From Novosphingobium kaempferiae (GTDB lineage Bacteria > Pseudomonadota > Alphaproteobacteria > Sphingomonadales > Sphingomonadaceae), in NCBI RefSeq assembly GCF_021227995.1, contig NZ_CP089301.1, forward strand, positions 2,790,001-2,854,000: a DNA stretch of 64,000 nt, given 5' to 3'. The first letter of the stretch is position 1. Every line of letters starts with the position of its first letter. Below, in pieces: positions 18,341 through 26,698 of this stretch. The notes below the pieces were generated by a model. The model was not told where the DNA came from. It did no database searches and worked only from the letters and a program-made list of their open reading frames with translations. The position numbers were made by a program, and so were the translations under genes.

Positions 18341-19585
18341 TTGCTCTACAATGCCTACGAGTTGCAGCGCGCCATGCTCAGCAGCGCCGCCGCATGGGCT
18401 TCGGTTGGCGCCGAACTGCTGTCCAACCCCGTGCTTCCATTCGGTTATTCGGGTCTCGGCCCGGTCATGGCCTCCGCGCTCGACGTCTTCGCGCATGCCG
18501 CATCGCCGCGCGGGAAGCCCTCCTTCGACATCGAGACCACTGCCATCGGCGACAGGATCTATCCGGTCACCGAATCGATCGTGCTGCACAAGCCGTTCGG
18601 CAATCTCCTGCGCTTCAGCCACCCCGGCCTTGCCGCGGATGCGCCCAAGCTGCTGATCGTCGCGCCGATGAGCGGCCACTACGCCACGCTCCTGCGCGGC
18701 ACCGTGGCGCGCATGCTGGAGAGCGCCGAAGTCTACATCACCGACTGGGCCGACGCGAAGCTGGTGCCGATGAGCGCCGGTCGTTTCGACCTCGACGACT
18801 ATATCGACTACGTGGTCTCGTTCCTCGAACACATCGGCCCGGGCACGCACGTCCTCGCCGTGTGCCAGCCCTCGGTCCCGGCCTATGCCGCCACCGCGAT
18901 CATGGGCGCCAAGGAGCATCCCTGCCGCCCCGCCACCCTCACCATGATGGGCGGACCGATCGACACGCGCGAGGCGCCCACCAGCGTCAACGACGTGGCC
19001 ATGCAGCAGCCGCTTTCGTGGTTCGAGCAGAACGTCATCGCCACCGTGCCGATGACCTATCCCGGATCCGGCCGCCGCGTCTATCCGGGCTTCCTGCAAC
19101 TCGCGGGCTTCATGGCGATGAACCTCGGCAGCCACATGATGAGCCACTACGGCATGTTCAAGCACATGGTCGCGGGCGACGGCGACAGCGCGGACGCCAC
19201 CAAGAAGTTCTACGACGAATACCGCGCCGTCTGCGACATGACCGCCGACTTCTACCTCCAGACCGTCGAGCACGTCTTCCAGAAGCACTCGCTGCCCAAG
19301 GGCGAGTTCGTCCACCGTGGCGAGCGCATCGACCTGTCGGCGATCCGCGACACCGCCCTGCTCGCGGTCGAGGGTGAGAACGACGATATCTCGGGCATCG
19401 GCCAGACCCGCGCCGCGCTGCATCTCGCAAGCCACTTGCCGGAGAAGCGCAAGAAGTACTACCTCGCCGAAAGCGTCGGCCACTACGGCATCTTCAACGG
19501 AAGCAAGTGGCGCACGCGAATCGCGCCGGTCCTCGAGGACTGGATCGCGCAGCATCAGCGCAAGCCGCTGAAGGTCGTCGCCTGA
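18341..19585 (+). CDS. phaZ: Intracellular polyhydroxyalkanoate depolymerase
   Basis: 414 residues from a TTG start with GGAGA 7 bases upstream. The alpha/beta-hydrolase nucleophile elbow is V-C-Q-P-S-V-P (Cys instead of Ser), the hallmark of the PhaZ1-type intracellular PHB depolymerases; the triad is completed by Asp in EGENDD and His in SVGHYGIFNGSKW near the end. It mobilises PHB granules to 3-hydroxybutyrate oligomers. The Cys nucleophile is known for the Ralstonia enzyme. No pha synthase or phasin is next to it. Confidence 0.94.
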   Translation: MLYNAYELQRAMLSSAAAWASVGAELLSNPVLPFGYSGLGPVMASALDVFAHAASPRGKPSFDIETTAIGDRIYPVTESIVLHKPFGNLLRFSHPGLAADAPKLLIVAPMSGHYATLLRGTVARMLESAEVYITDWADAKLVPMSAGRFDLDDYIDYVVSFLEHIGPGTHVLAVCQPSVPAYAATAIMGAKEHPCRPATLTMMGGPIDTREAPTSVNDVAMQQPLSWFEQNVIATVPMTYPGSGRRVYPGFLQLAGFMAMNLGSHMMSHYGMFKHMVAGDGDSADATKKFYDEYRAVCDMTADFYLQTVEHVFQKHSLPKGEFVHRGERIDLSAIRDTALLAVEGENDDISGIGQTRAALHLASHLPEKRKKYYLAESVGHYGIFNGSKWRTRIAPVLEDWIAQHQRKPLKVVA

Positions 19586-19681
19586 CAGCCGGCACGACGC
19601 TGCGGGTCCGGCATCCATCGAGACATCGGTGATTGCTTAGGCCCGCACGTCGTGCGCGGTTATCGGGAGTTTACAGGAACA

Positions 19682-21025
19682 ATGCTCAGTCCGGATCAGG
19701 CAAGGGATCGTGCCCTTGACTTGGTGGAGCGCGCCCGCCGCGCCGGTGCCGAGACCGCCGACGCGGTCTATGGCGCCAGTTCGTCCGAGGGCATCCAGGT
19801 GCGCCTCGGCAAGCTGGAGGACGTCGAGCGTTCCGAGAGCGAGCACATCGCGCTGCGCGTCTTCGTGGGCAGGCGCTCCGCCAGCATCGGCTCCTCCGAC
19901 CTCTCGCCCGCCGCGCTGGACGAACTGGCCGCCCGCGCCATCGACATGGCCCGCGCCGCGCCGGAGGACGCCTATGCCGGGCTCGCTCCCGAAGACCTAC
20001 TGACGCGCGGCCCCTTCCCCGAACTCGACCTCTTCGACGCGCACGAACCCTCGCCCGAAGCCCTGCGCGCCGCCGCGCTGGAGGCCGAGGATGCGGCACG
20101 CGCCGTCTCGGGCATCAGCAATTCCGACGGCGCCACCGCCAGCTTCGGGGACGGCGTCTTCGCGCTCGCCACCAGCCATGGCTTTTCGGGCGCCTACGGC
20201 TCCACGCACCACTCGCTGAGCGCCTCGGTCGTCGGGGGCGAGACGGACAAGCAGCGCGACAACGCATGGCGCAGCACGCACCACCATGCCGACCTCCCCT
20301 CCCCCGCCGAGATCGGTCGTCTTGCGGGCGAGCGCACCGTCGCCAAGCTCGGCTCGGGCAAGATGAAGAGCGGCGCGATGCCGGTCATCTTCGACCCGCG
20401 CGTGTCCTCCTCGCTGGTCGGGCACCTGCTCGGCGCGATCACCGGCAATGCCATCGCGCGCCGTTCCTCGTTCCTGTTGGAGAAGCTGGGCGAGCAGATC
20501 TTCGCGCCCGGCATCACCATCGCCGACGATCCGCACACCCCGCGCGGCCTGCGCTCTCGCCCCTTCGACGGCGAGGGCCTGCCGACCGGCGCGCGCAACG
20601 TCATCGAGGACGGTCGCCTCACCGGCTGGCTGCTCGATTCGGCCTCCGCACGGCAGCTCAACCTTACGCCCACCGGCCATGCCGCCCGCAACGGCGGCGG
20701 CGCGCCGGGCGTCTCGACCGGCAACGTCCACCTCGCGGCGGGCACCCTTTCCCCGGCCGAACTGATGGCGGATATCAAGGACGGCGTCTACGTGACCGAA
20801 CTGATCGGCCAGGGCGTCAACGGCGTGACGGGCGACTACAGCCGCGGCGCGGCGGGCTTCCGCATCGTCGACGGCCAGCTGGCCGGGCCGGTGTCCGAAT
20901 TCACCGTCGCGGGCAACCTCCTGCGCATGTTCGCGCAGCTGACCCCCGCCAACGACCTCGAATGGTATCGCGCGATCAACGTGCCGACCCTGCGCGTGGA
21001 CGGGATGACCATCGCAGGCGACTAG
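19682..21025 (+). CDS. pmbA: PmbA/TldE-type subunit of a modulator metalloprotease
   Basis: 447 residues from the ATG at 19682 (AGGAAC upstream). Follows the PmbA/TldD fold: RGV...GISNSDGATAS, the C-terminal domain with FDPRVSSSLVGHL, NGGGAPGVSTGNVHLAAG and VTELIGQGVNGVTGDYSRGAAG. The HExxxH zinc site of the partner TldD is absent, as expected for PmbA/TldE. The TldD-TldE complex processes peptides such as microcin B17 and degrades CcdA. No tldD in this window. Confidence 0.94.
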   Translation: MLSPDQARDRALDLVERARRAGAETADAVYGASSSEGIQVRLGKLEDVERSESEHIALRVFVGRRSASIGSSDLSPAALDELAARAIDMARAAPEDAYAGLAPEDLLTRGPFPELDLFDAHEPSPEALRAAALEAEDAARAVSGISNSDGATASFGDGVFALATSHGFSGAYGSTHHSLSASVVGGETDKQRDNAWRSTHHHADLPSPAEIGRLAGERTVAKLGSGKMKSGAMPVIFDPRVSSSLVGHLLGAITGNAIARRSSFLLEKLGEQIFAPGITIADDPHTPRGLRSRPFDGEGLPTGARNVIEDGRLTGWLLDSASARQLNLTPTGHAARNGGGAPGVSTGNVHLAAGTLSPAELMADIKDGVYVTELIGQGVNGVTGDYSRGAAGFRIVDGQLAGPVSEFTVAGNLLRMFAQLTPANDLEWYRAINVPTLRVDGMTIAGD

Positions 21026-21034
21026 ATGCCCTGA

Positions 21035-21114
21035 TTCGTCATTGCGAGCGTAGCGAAGCAATCCAAGGGGGCTTACTCGCCTCTGGATTGCTTCGCTACA
21101 CTCGCAATGACGAA
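21035..21114. repeat. Intergenic palindromic repeat, family A, copy 1
   Basis: 31-base arms (21035-21065 and 21084-21114) with one mismatch, core ATTGCGAGCGTAGCGAAGCA, flanking an 18-base loop. The same core recurs at 27777-27853 and 33191-33266, with a half copy at 24761-24776. Sits between pmbA and the next gene; can form a long hairpin in RNA from either strand. Confidence 0.9.
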
Positions 21115-21192
21115 CCGTCTGACAGCCAAACACGTCTCCAATTCGCCACGCAAATGCGGCATTCTCCCCTCTTCCGGAGGGGAGAAACCGGC

Positions 21193-22296
21193 ATGCGACT
21201 CGCCGTCTACAACGTCGAAAACCTGTTCGATCGCGCCAAGGCGATGAACCTCGACACCTGGGCCGAGGGGCGGCCCACGCTGGAGCGGTTCGCGGAATTG
21301 AACGGCCTGCTCGGGCAGATCGAATATACCGACGCCGACAAGGCGCGCATGGTCGAGTTGATGGTGGCGCTCGGACTGGAGAAGTCCGACACCGGCCCCT
21401 TCGTCATCCTGCGCCGCAACCGGGGCGGCCTGCTGCGCCGCCCGCGCGACGGCGGGATCGAGATCGAGGCGGATGGCCGCGCCGACTGGACCGGCTCGCT
21501 CGAACTGCGTGACGAGCCCGTCAACGACCACGCCATGCGCAACACTGCACGCGTCATGATCGACCTTGGCGCCGACGTTCTTGGCGTGGTCGAGGCGGAA
21601 AGCCGCCCGGTCCTCTCCGCCTTCAACCGCGAGATCCTGCCCGCGCTGGGTGGCGAGCCGTTCCGCCACGTCATGCTGATCGACGGCAATGACGAACGCG
21701 GCATCGATGTCGGCCTGATGTCGCGCGAGGGCTATCCCATCGGCGCGCTACGCAGCCACGTCGACGATCTGGGCACGGACGGGCTGCCGATCTTCTCGCG
21801 CGACTGCGCGGAGTTCACCGTGACCACGCCCAGCGGCGAGACCGTGCTGGTCATGGTCAACCACCTCAAGAGCAAGGGCTACGGCACGCCTGCCGCCTCC
21901 AACGCCCGCCGCAAGGCGCAGGCGATCCGCATCGCGCAGATCTATGAGGAGAGGCAGATCGCGAATGTCGCGATCATCGGCGACTTCAACGACACGCCCG
22001 ACAGCGATTCGCTTGCCCCCCTGCTGGGCCGCACCGACCTGCGCGACGTGTTCACGCACTCCGCGTTCGACGACGGCGGATATCCGGGCACCTACGGACT
22101 GTGCAACGCCGGGAACAAGATCGACTACATCCTGCTCTCGCCCGCGCTGTTCGATCGTGTCGAAAGTGCCGGAGTGTTTCGCAAGGGCATGTGGCCGGGA
22201 TCGCGCCCGCGCCGCTGGGATACCTATCCCGAAGTCGGAAAGCCCGCAGAGGCAGGGTCCGACCATGCAGCCGTATGGGTGGATATCACCCTGTAA
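21193..22296 (+). CDS. Endonuclease/exonuclease/phosphatase family protein
   Basis: 367 residues from the ATG at 21193 (GGGGAGAAACCGGC upstream). Motifs of the EEP fold: VYNVENLFDR at the start, GVVEAESRPVL (Glu metal ligand), VMVNHLKSKGYG, IIGDFNDTPDS (D-x-N) and the final SDHAAVW. The insertion near residues 50-105 is unusual relative to ExoIII. In annotated genomes such proteins are called endonucleases without tested substrates; it could be a nuclease or a phosphodiesterase. No signal peptide is seen. Confidence 0.85.
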   Translation: MRLAVYNVENLFDRAKAMNLDTWAEGRPTLERFAELNGLLGQIEYTDADKARMVELMVALGLEKSDTGPFVILRRNRGGLLRRPRDGGIEIEADGRADWTGSLELRDEPVNDHAMRNTARVMIDLGADVLGVVEAESRPVLSAFNREILPALGGEPFRHVMLIDGNDERGIDVGLMSREGYPIGALRSHVDDLGTDGLPIFSRDCAEFTVTTPSGETVLVMVNHLKSKGYGTPAASNARRKAQAIRIAQIYEERQIANVAIIGDFNDTPDSDSLAPLLGRTDLRDVFTHSAFDDGGYPGTYGLCNAGNKIDYILLSPALFDRVESAGVFRKGMWPGSRPRRWDTYPEVGKPAEAGSDHAAVWVDITL

Positions 22297-22321
22297 CATA
22301 GCGATTTCTGGATAAAGTCAC

Positions 22322-22396
22322 TGGAGCGGGCGAAGGGATTCGAACCCTCGACCCCAACCTTGGCAAGGTTGTGCTCTACCCCTGAGCTACGCCCGC
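22322..22396 (-). tRNA. tRNA-Gly(GCC), copy 1
   Basis: 75 bases including encoded CCA. Acceptor stem GCGGGCG/CGCCCGC, D-arm GCTCAGGGGTAGAGC, anticodon loop TTGCCAA (anticodon GCC), T-arm with TTCGAAT. Identical to the copy at 22951-23025. Confidence 0.98.
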
Positions 22397-22496
22397 TCTG
22401 GCGTCCTGATCACCGGATCCGCTAGGGGTTCCGGTGGGGTGGAGGGGCCACTAGCAGCGCTTTTCATACTCTGCAAGGGCCCTCTGCCACAAATAT

Positions 22497-22841
22497 TCAA
22501 CGCGTCTTGCGAAGCCCCAGCGCGAGGCTTGCAACGCCGACCATGACGAGGATGGCGAAGGTGTCCGCGACGAGGTCCATCAGTTCCGCATCGCGGTGCA
22601 ACGAGGGAATCATCTGCACGATCTCGATCCCCGCCCCCACCACGACGAGGCCGAGGACGATCTTCAGGCGGGACACGCCCGGATAACCGAGCACGCCGAG
22701 AACGGACAGCGTGGCGAAGGCCAGCATGTGCTGGAACTTGTCGCTCGGCTCGCCGGGAAGCTGCGGCGGATGGGGAAGGATGGCCATCGTCACCGCGAAG
22801 ACCAGCGCGAGCCAGAACAGGATTCGGAAGACGTGCTGCAT
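22497..22841 (-). CDS. VanZ-like small membrane protein
   Basis: 114 residues from the ATG at 22841. Four hydrophobic stretches, and the VanZ-type motif S-D-K-F-Q-H-M-L-A-F-A after the first helix, with the conserved Asp/His and the downstream G-x-x-I-E-I-V-Q region. Family function is uncertain (teicoplanin resistance for VanZ itself). An in-frame extension to 22934 lacks support. The gene lies between two identical tRNA-Gly genes on the same strand. Confidence 0.75.
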   Translation of the reverse strand: MQHVFRILFWLALVFAVTMAILPHPPQLPGEPSDKFQHMLAFATLSVLGVLGYPGVSRLKIVLGLVVVGAGIEIVQMIPSLHRDAELMDLVADTFAILVMVGVASLALGLRKTR

Positions 22842-22950
22842 TGCACCACTATCGCGCAGCCCCGTGGGGGATACAAACGCAACTTCGTCCATCCCGCATT
22901 TTCGGAACGGCATCTTCCCCACAGGGAATGTCATCGCGATGTAAGGAAAT

Positions 22951-23025
22951 TGGAGCGGGCGAAGGGATTCGAACCCTCGACCCCAACCTTGGCAAGGTTG
23001 TGCTCTACCCCTGAGCTACGCCCGC
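22951..23025 (-). tRNA. tRNA-Gly(GCC), copy 2
   Basis: Same 75-base sequence and fold as copy 1, with the same GCTCTGGCG-type flank at the 5' side. Upstream in transcription of the VanZ-like gene. Confidence 0.98.
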
Positions 23026-23228
23026 TCTGGCGCTTCGGAAAGGGCTGCCGAGGCGGCCCGTCCGGGGTGGAGGCGGCCCACTAGCAGCGGTTCACGGGGG
23101 CCGCAAGCGGAAAACGCAAAGTTTTTGTGCGCGCTGCGGAAACGCGCCGAAACAGTGCATTCTCCCTTCACAAACGCTGCCGAAAGGCCAATCTATGATC
23201 CGAATTTCTTACAATCGGAGCACGAATC

Positions 23229-24140
23229 TTGGCCAGCATGGGTCTCAACCTCGACGAGCAGAAGGCAGTGGACCGGTTCCGCAAGGCGGTGGCTGAGCCT
23301 TCGATGACCCAGCTCGTGATCCTCGACTTCTGGGCGGAATGGTGCGGCCCCTGCAAGGCGCTGACGCCGGTGCTGGAAAAGGTCGCGGCGGACTATGCTG
23401 ACAAGGGCGTGGTGCTCGCCAAGGTGAACGTCGACGAGGAACAGTTCATTGCCTCGCAGTTCCAGGTCCGCTCGATCCCGACGGTCTACGCGATCTTCCA
23501 GGGCCAGCCCGTCGCCGACCTGACCAGCGCGCGCACCGAATCGCAGCTCAAGGGCATGCTCGACCAGCTGCTCGCCAAGCTGCCGGTGCAGCCGGGCGGC
23601 GCCGAGCCCGCACCCGACCTCGTCCCTCTGATCGCCATGGGCGAGGAAGCATTGGCCGAGGGCGACGGTGAGCGCGCCGCCAGCATCTTCATGCAGATCC
23701 TCGAAATCGCGCCGGACAACGGCGAAGTGCTGTCCGGCCTCGTCCGCTCGTTTGTCGCCGCCGGTCGCATCGAGGAAGCGGAACAGGTGCTCGATTCGCT
23801 GGGCGAGCCGCTCTCCACCGACCCGCATGTGGAACGGGCGCGCAACACGCTGGCGCTCGCCAAGGACAAGCCGGAGGACAGCGAACTCGCCGCCCTGCGC
23901 GCCGCCGCTGCCGAGCGCCCCGCCGACATGGAAGCGCAGTTCGCCTTCGCCTCCGCCGCCTTCGCCGCCGGTGAGCGGGATACCGCCGCCGAGGCGCTGC
24001 TCCGCATGATCGCCGCCGACCGTGAATGGAACGAGGGAGCCGCGCGCACCAAGCTGCTGCAGATCTTCGAGGCGATCGGCCTTGAGGATCCGTGGGTTTC
24101 GGCCACCCGCCGCAAGCTCTCGACCGTCCTGTTCGGCTGA
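23229..24140 (+). CDS. cnoX: Thioredoxin-fold co-chaperone with TPR tail (CnoX/YbbN)
   Basis: 303 residues. The TTG at 23229 is preceded by GGAG at 8 bases; an ATG at 23238 is the alternative. N-terminal thioredoxin domain (residues ~15-120) with WAEWCGPCK, so both active Cys are present, unlike E. coli CnoX. The C-terminal half (130-300) is tetratricopeptide-like helices rich in Ala/Glu. CnoX passes hypochlorite-damaged proteins to GroEL and DnaK in E. coli. Alphaproteobacterial homologues have a CxxC and are reported to be redox-active. Followed five bases later by the Lon-N domain gene, so a proteostasis operon is likely. Confidence 0.92.
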   Translation: MASMGLNLDEQKAVDRFRKAVAEPSMTQLVILDFWAEWCGPCKALTPVLEKVAADYADKGVVLAKVNVDEEQFIASQFQVRSIPTVYAIFQGQPVADLTSARTESQLKGMLDQLLAKLPVQPGGAEPAPDLVPLIAMGEEALAEGDGERAASIFMQILEIAPDNGEVLSGLVRSFVAAGRIEEAEQVLDSLGEPLSTDPHVERARNTLALAKDKPEDSELAALRAAAAERPADMEAQFAFASAAFAAGERDTAAEALLRMIAADREWNEGAARTKLLQIFEAIGLEDPWVSATRRKLSTVLFG

Positions 24141-24145
24141 CGGGG

Positions 24146-24754
24146 TTGGCGCGGATCACCATCTTTCCACTGACCGGGGCGGTGCTCTATCCGGGGCTGC
24201 AACTGCCGCTCCACATCTTCGAGCCCCGTTATCGCGCGATGGTGAGCGACGCCCTCGCCCGTGACCGGCGGATCGGCATGATCCAGCCGCAGAAGCAGAT
24301 CGAGGGCGCGCCGCTGTTCTCGATCGGCTGCCTCGGGCGCATCGGCGATGTCGAGGCGCTCGACGACGGGCGCTTCAACATCGTGCTCGAAGGCGAGACG
24401 CGCTTCCGCATCCTGCGCGAACTCGACGTGACGACGCCCTTCCGACAGGTCGAAGCCGAACTGCTGGAGGAGCCCGACGAAGTGCTCGCCCCGATCGAGC
24501 GCGCCAGCTTCGAGCGCGAGGCGAAGCGCTTCGCCAATGCGCAGGGCTATGTGGTCGACTGGGACCAGGTCGGGCGGCTGGATGACATGTCGCTCATCAA
24601 CGGCGTCTCACAGATCGCGCCATTCGATCCGGCAGCCAAGCAGGCGCTGCTGGAAGCCGCCGGACTATCCGCTCGCTGCGAACTTCTGGTGCAACTGATG
24701 CAGTTCTTCGGCCGCACCGCTGACGGCGACGAGGACGGCGCGACGCTGCAGTAG
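24146..24754 (+). CDS. Lon-N (LON substrate-binding) domain protein
   Basis: 202 residues from the TTG at 24146, five bases after cnoX. Begins LARITIFPLTGAVLYPGLQLPLHIFEPRYR, the conserved opening of the ATP-dependent protease La N-terminal domain, and ends without AAA+ or protease domains. In bacteria such stand-alone Lon-N proteins are common and of unknown use. The start is weakly supported (no clear ribosome site), and translation may be coupled to cnoX. Confidence 0.88.
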   Translation: MARITIFPLTGAVLYPGLQLPLHIFEPRYRAMVSDALARDRRIGMIQPQKQIEGAPLFSIGCLGRIGDVEALDDGRFNIVLEGETRFRILRELDVTTPFRQVEAELLEEPDEVLAPIERASFEREAKRFANAQGYVVDWDQVGRLDDMSLINGVSQIAPFDPAAKQALLEAAGLSARCELLVQLMQFFGRTADGDEDGATLQ

Positions 24755-24760
24755 GCCCCG

Positions 24761-24776
24761 CTCGCAATGACGAACG
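24761..24776. repeat. Half copy of repeat family A
   Basis: CTCGCAATGACGAACG equals the outer end of the family A palindrome at 21101 onward. The other arm is missing, so this is a decayed copy between two convergent genes. Confidence 0.6.
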
Positions 24777-24809
24777 GGGTGGAGCGAGGTAAAGCCCCAC
24801 CCCCGCCGG

Positions 24810-25484
24810 TCAGATCGTGTCGAACACATACCCCAGCGAGCGCACGGTGCGCAGCGGGTTGCCCGCACCCACGCCCTTGAGCGCGCGGCGCAGGCGGCCG
24901 ATCCATACGTCCACCGTGCGTTCGTCCACCGGCGGCTCCTGCTTGCCGAGCGCGGAGATCAGCTGCGTGCGGCTGAACACGCGGCCCGGATGCTCGATGA
25001 AATAGCGCAGCAGGCGCAGTTCGTTGGGCATGAGCGAGATCGGCTTGCCCTGAAAGCGCGCCTGGAACGCGGCGACGTCGACCATAAGGTCGCCCTGCGT
25101 CACCACGCGGATGCCCGCGCTGTCCTGATCGCCGAGGTTCGCGCCGAGCACGCGGTCGAGCAGCGCGGTGCGGGTCAGCGGGCCGACCATATAGTCGTCC
25201 GCACCCATGCGCAGCGCGCGCTTGCGATCTTCCTGGTTGTCCTCTTCCAGTACCATCGTGACGTGCGCGTGCGCCGTCAGGCTGTCGGCGCGCAGACGAC
25301 GGCACAGTTCGAGGCCGGACATCTCGGGCAGCACCCAGTCGATGAAGACCCACAGCGCCCCCTCGATCAGCGGCAGTTCCGCGAAGTCGCCCCAGCGGTG
25401 GAGCACCACGTCGAACTGATCGTGCCGGAACGGCGCAAGCCCACCCGAAAGTTCGCTCGCCAGCAATATGTCGATCCGCCGCAT
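24810..25484 (-). CDS. Atypical OmpR/PhoB-type response regulator
   Basis: 224 residues from the ATG at 25484. The receiver (1-120) keeps a phosphoacceptor-like Asp49 in VFIDWVLPEMSG but lacks the acidic pair near the N-terminus (MRRIDILLASE) and the Lys normally before Pro (DYMVGPLT). The C-terminal winged helix (about 130-222) has NELRLLRYFIEHPGRVFSR and DERTVDVWIGRLRRAL...VRSLGYVFD as in PhoB/OmpR. No histidine kinase is adjacent. DNA binding looks intact, phosphorylation control may not be. Divergent from the phosphoesterase gene with 310 bases between. Confidence 0.9.
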   Translation of the reverse strand: MRRIDILLASELSGGLAPFRHDQFDVVLHRWGDFAELPLIEGALWVFIDWVLPEMSGLELCRRLRADSLTAHAHVTMVLEEDNQEDRKRALRMGADDYMVGPLTRTALLDRVLGANLGDQDSAGIRVVTQGDLMVDVAAFQARFQGKPISLMPNELRLLRYFIEHPGRVFSRTQLISALGKQEPPVDERTVDVWIGRLRRALKGVGAGNPLRTVRSLGYVFDTI

Positions 25485-25795
25485 CGCCCCTTGGTCGTCC
25501 TGTGCTGGTGCTGGCCCTGCGAGAAGACGCGGGCTTGATACGCGCGGGCTTTTGCCTCCCCCGTGTGACGACGCGGTGACATATCGATGACAGGGCAAAG
25601 AAATGCATGAACCAGCCCCTTGGACGCGAGCGACTCAGTGGAAATGCGGCCAGGCCGTCCGCATTGGCAGTTATCAACAAGGACTTGGAACCTGTCATCG
25701 AAATGACCCGCAACCGTCACGGCGACGCAACGCCACGGTGCGATAGGCGGCGCCATCGCAGGGAAGCCTTCAAAGAGATTGGGGACGAACCGACC
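25485..25795. other. Divergent intergenic region
   Basis: 311 bases between the response regulator and the LpxH-like gene. An in-frame ATG at 25607 extends the latter by 63 residues of low-conservation sequence (RNRHGDATPRCDRRRHRRE), so I treat this as leader. Nothing else is recognisable. Confidence 0.4.
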
Positions 25796-26698
25796 ATGCG
25801 CGAACACGTCGAAAATCTTCTCGAACGCGAAACGGGTGGCCGGATTCCAGCCTGGCTGGACCTTCCCGATCCCAAGGGCTTCCGGCCCAAGCGCAAGTAT
25901 CGCACGATCTGGATCTCGGACATCCACCTCGGCACGCGCGGCTGCAACGCCGGGATGCTGGTGGACTTCCTGCGGGCACACGAGTGCGAGACGCTCTACC
26001 TTGTGGGCGACATCGTCGACGGCTGGCGGCTGCGCAAGGGCTGGTACTGGCCCGACGCGCACAACGAAGTCGTCCGCCGCATCCTCAAGATGGCGCATCG
26101 CGGCACCCGCGTGATCTTCATCGCGGGCAACCATGACGAGATGCTGCGCGACTACGCGGGCCTCAGCTTCGGCGGCGTCGAACTGGCGCTGGAATATGTC
26201 CACACCACCGCCGACGGCCGTCGTCTGCTGGTGACGCATGGCGACGCCTTCGACGGCGTGGTGCTCTACCACAAGTGGCTCGCGTTCCTGGGCGACGCCG
26301 CCTACGGCCTGTTGCTGCGCGCCAACATCGCCTTCAACGCGGTGCGCCGCCGCCTGCACATGCCGTACTGGTCGCTTTCGGCCTACATGAAGAAGAAGGT
26401 CAAGAACGCCGTCCAGTTCATCGGCAGCTACGAGGAAGCCGTCGCCACCGAGGCCACCTCGCGCGGGTTCGACGGCGTCGTCTGCGGCCACATCCACTGC
26501 GCCGAGATCCGCGACTTCGGCGGCATCACCTACTACAACGACGGCGACTGGGTCGAAAGCTGCACCGCGCTGGCGGAGGACTTCTCCGGCCACATGGCGA
26601 TCATCGACTGGGTCAAGGAAACCGGCGGGCACACCATCAAGGAAGATGCGGTGGTCGAGACCGGGGCGGAGGCCGCCCCCGTGGAGATGAGCGCGTGA
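25796..26698 (+). CDS. LpxH-like metallophosphoesterase
   Basis: 300 residues from the ATG at 25796 (GGGGA upstream). Calcineurin-type metal motifs: SDIHLGTRG, GDIVDGW, GNHDEMLRD, THGDAFDG and GHIHCAE. This pattern and spacing are those of UDP-2,3-diacylglucosamine hydrolase relatives, a step of lipid A synthesis. A four-base GTGA overlap joins it to a GT4 glycosyltransferase, a pairing that suggests a role in glycolipid making rather than classic lipid A. Exact substrate unknown. Confidence 0.85.
   Translation: MREHVENLLERETGGRIPAWLDLPDPKGFRPKRKYRTIWISDIHLGTRGCNAGMLVDFLRAHECETLYLVGDIVDGWRLRKGWYWPDAHNEVVRRILKMAHRGTRVIFIAGNHDEMLRDYAGLSFGGVELALEYVHTTADGRRLLVTHGDAFDGVVLYHKWLAFLGDAAYGLLLRANIAFNAVRRRLHMPYWSLSAYMKKKVKNAVQFIGSYEEAVATEATSRGFDGVVCGHIHCAEIRDFGGITYYNDGDWVESCTALAEDFSGHMAIIDWVKETGGHTIKEDAVVETGAEAAPVEMSA

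Noticed and set aside
18275..19618. 447-codon minus-strand frame over phaZ
   Set aside because: Antisense of phaZ, which has the Cys-nucleophile elbow and RBS on the plus strand.
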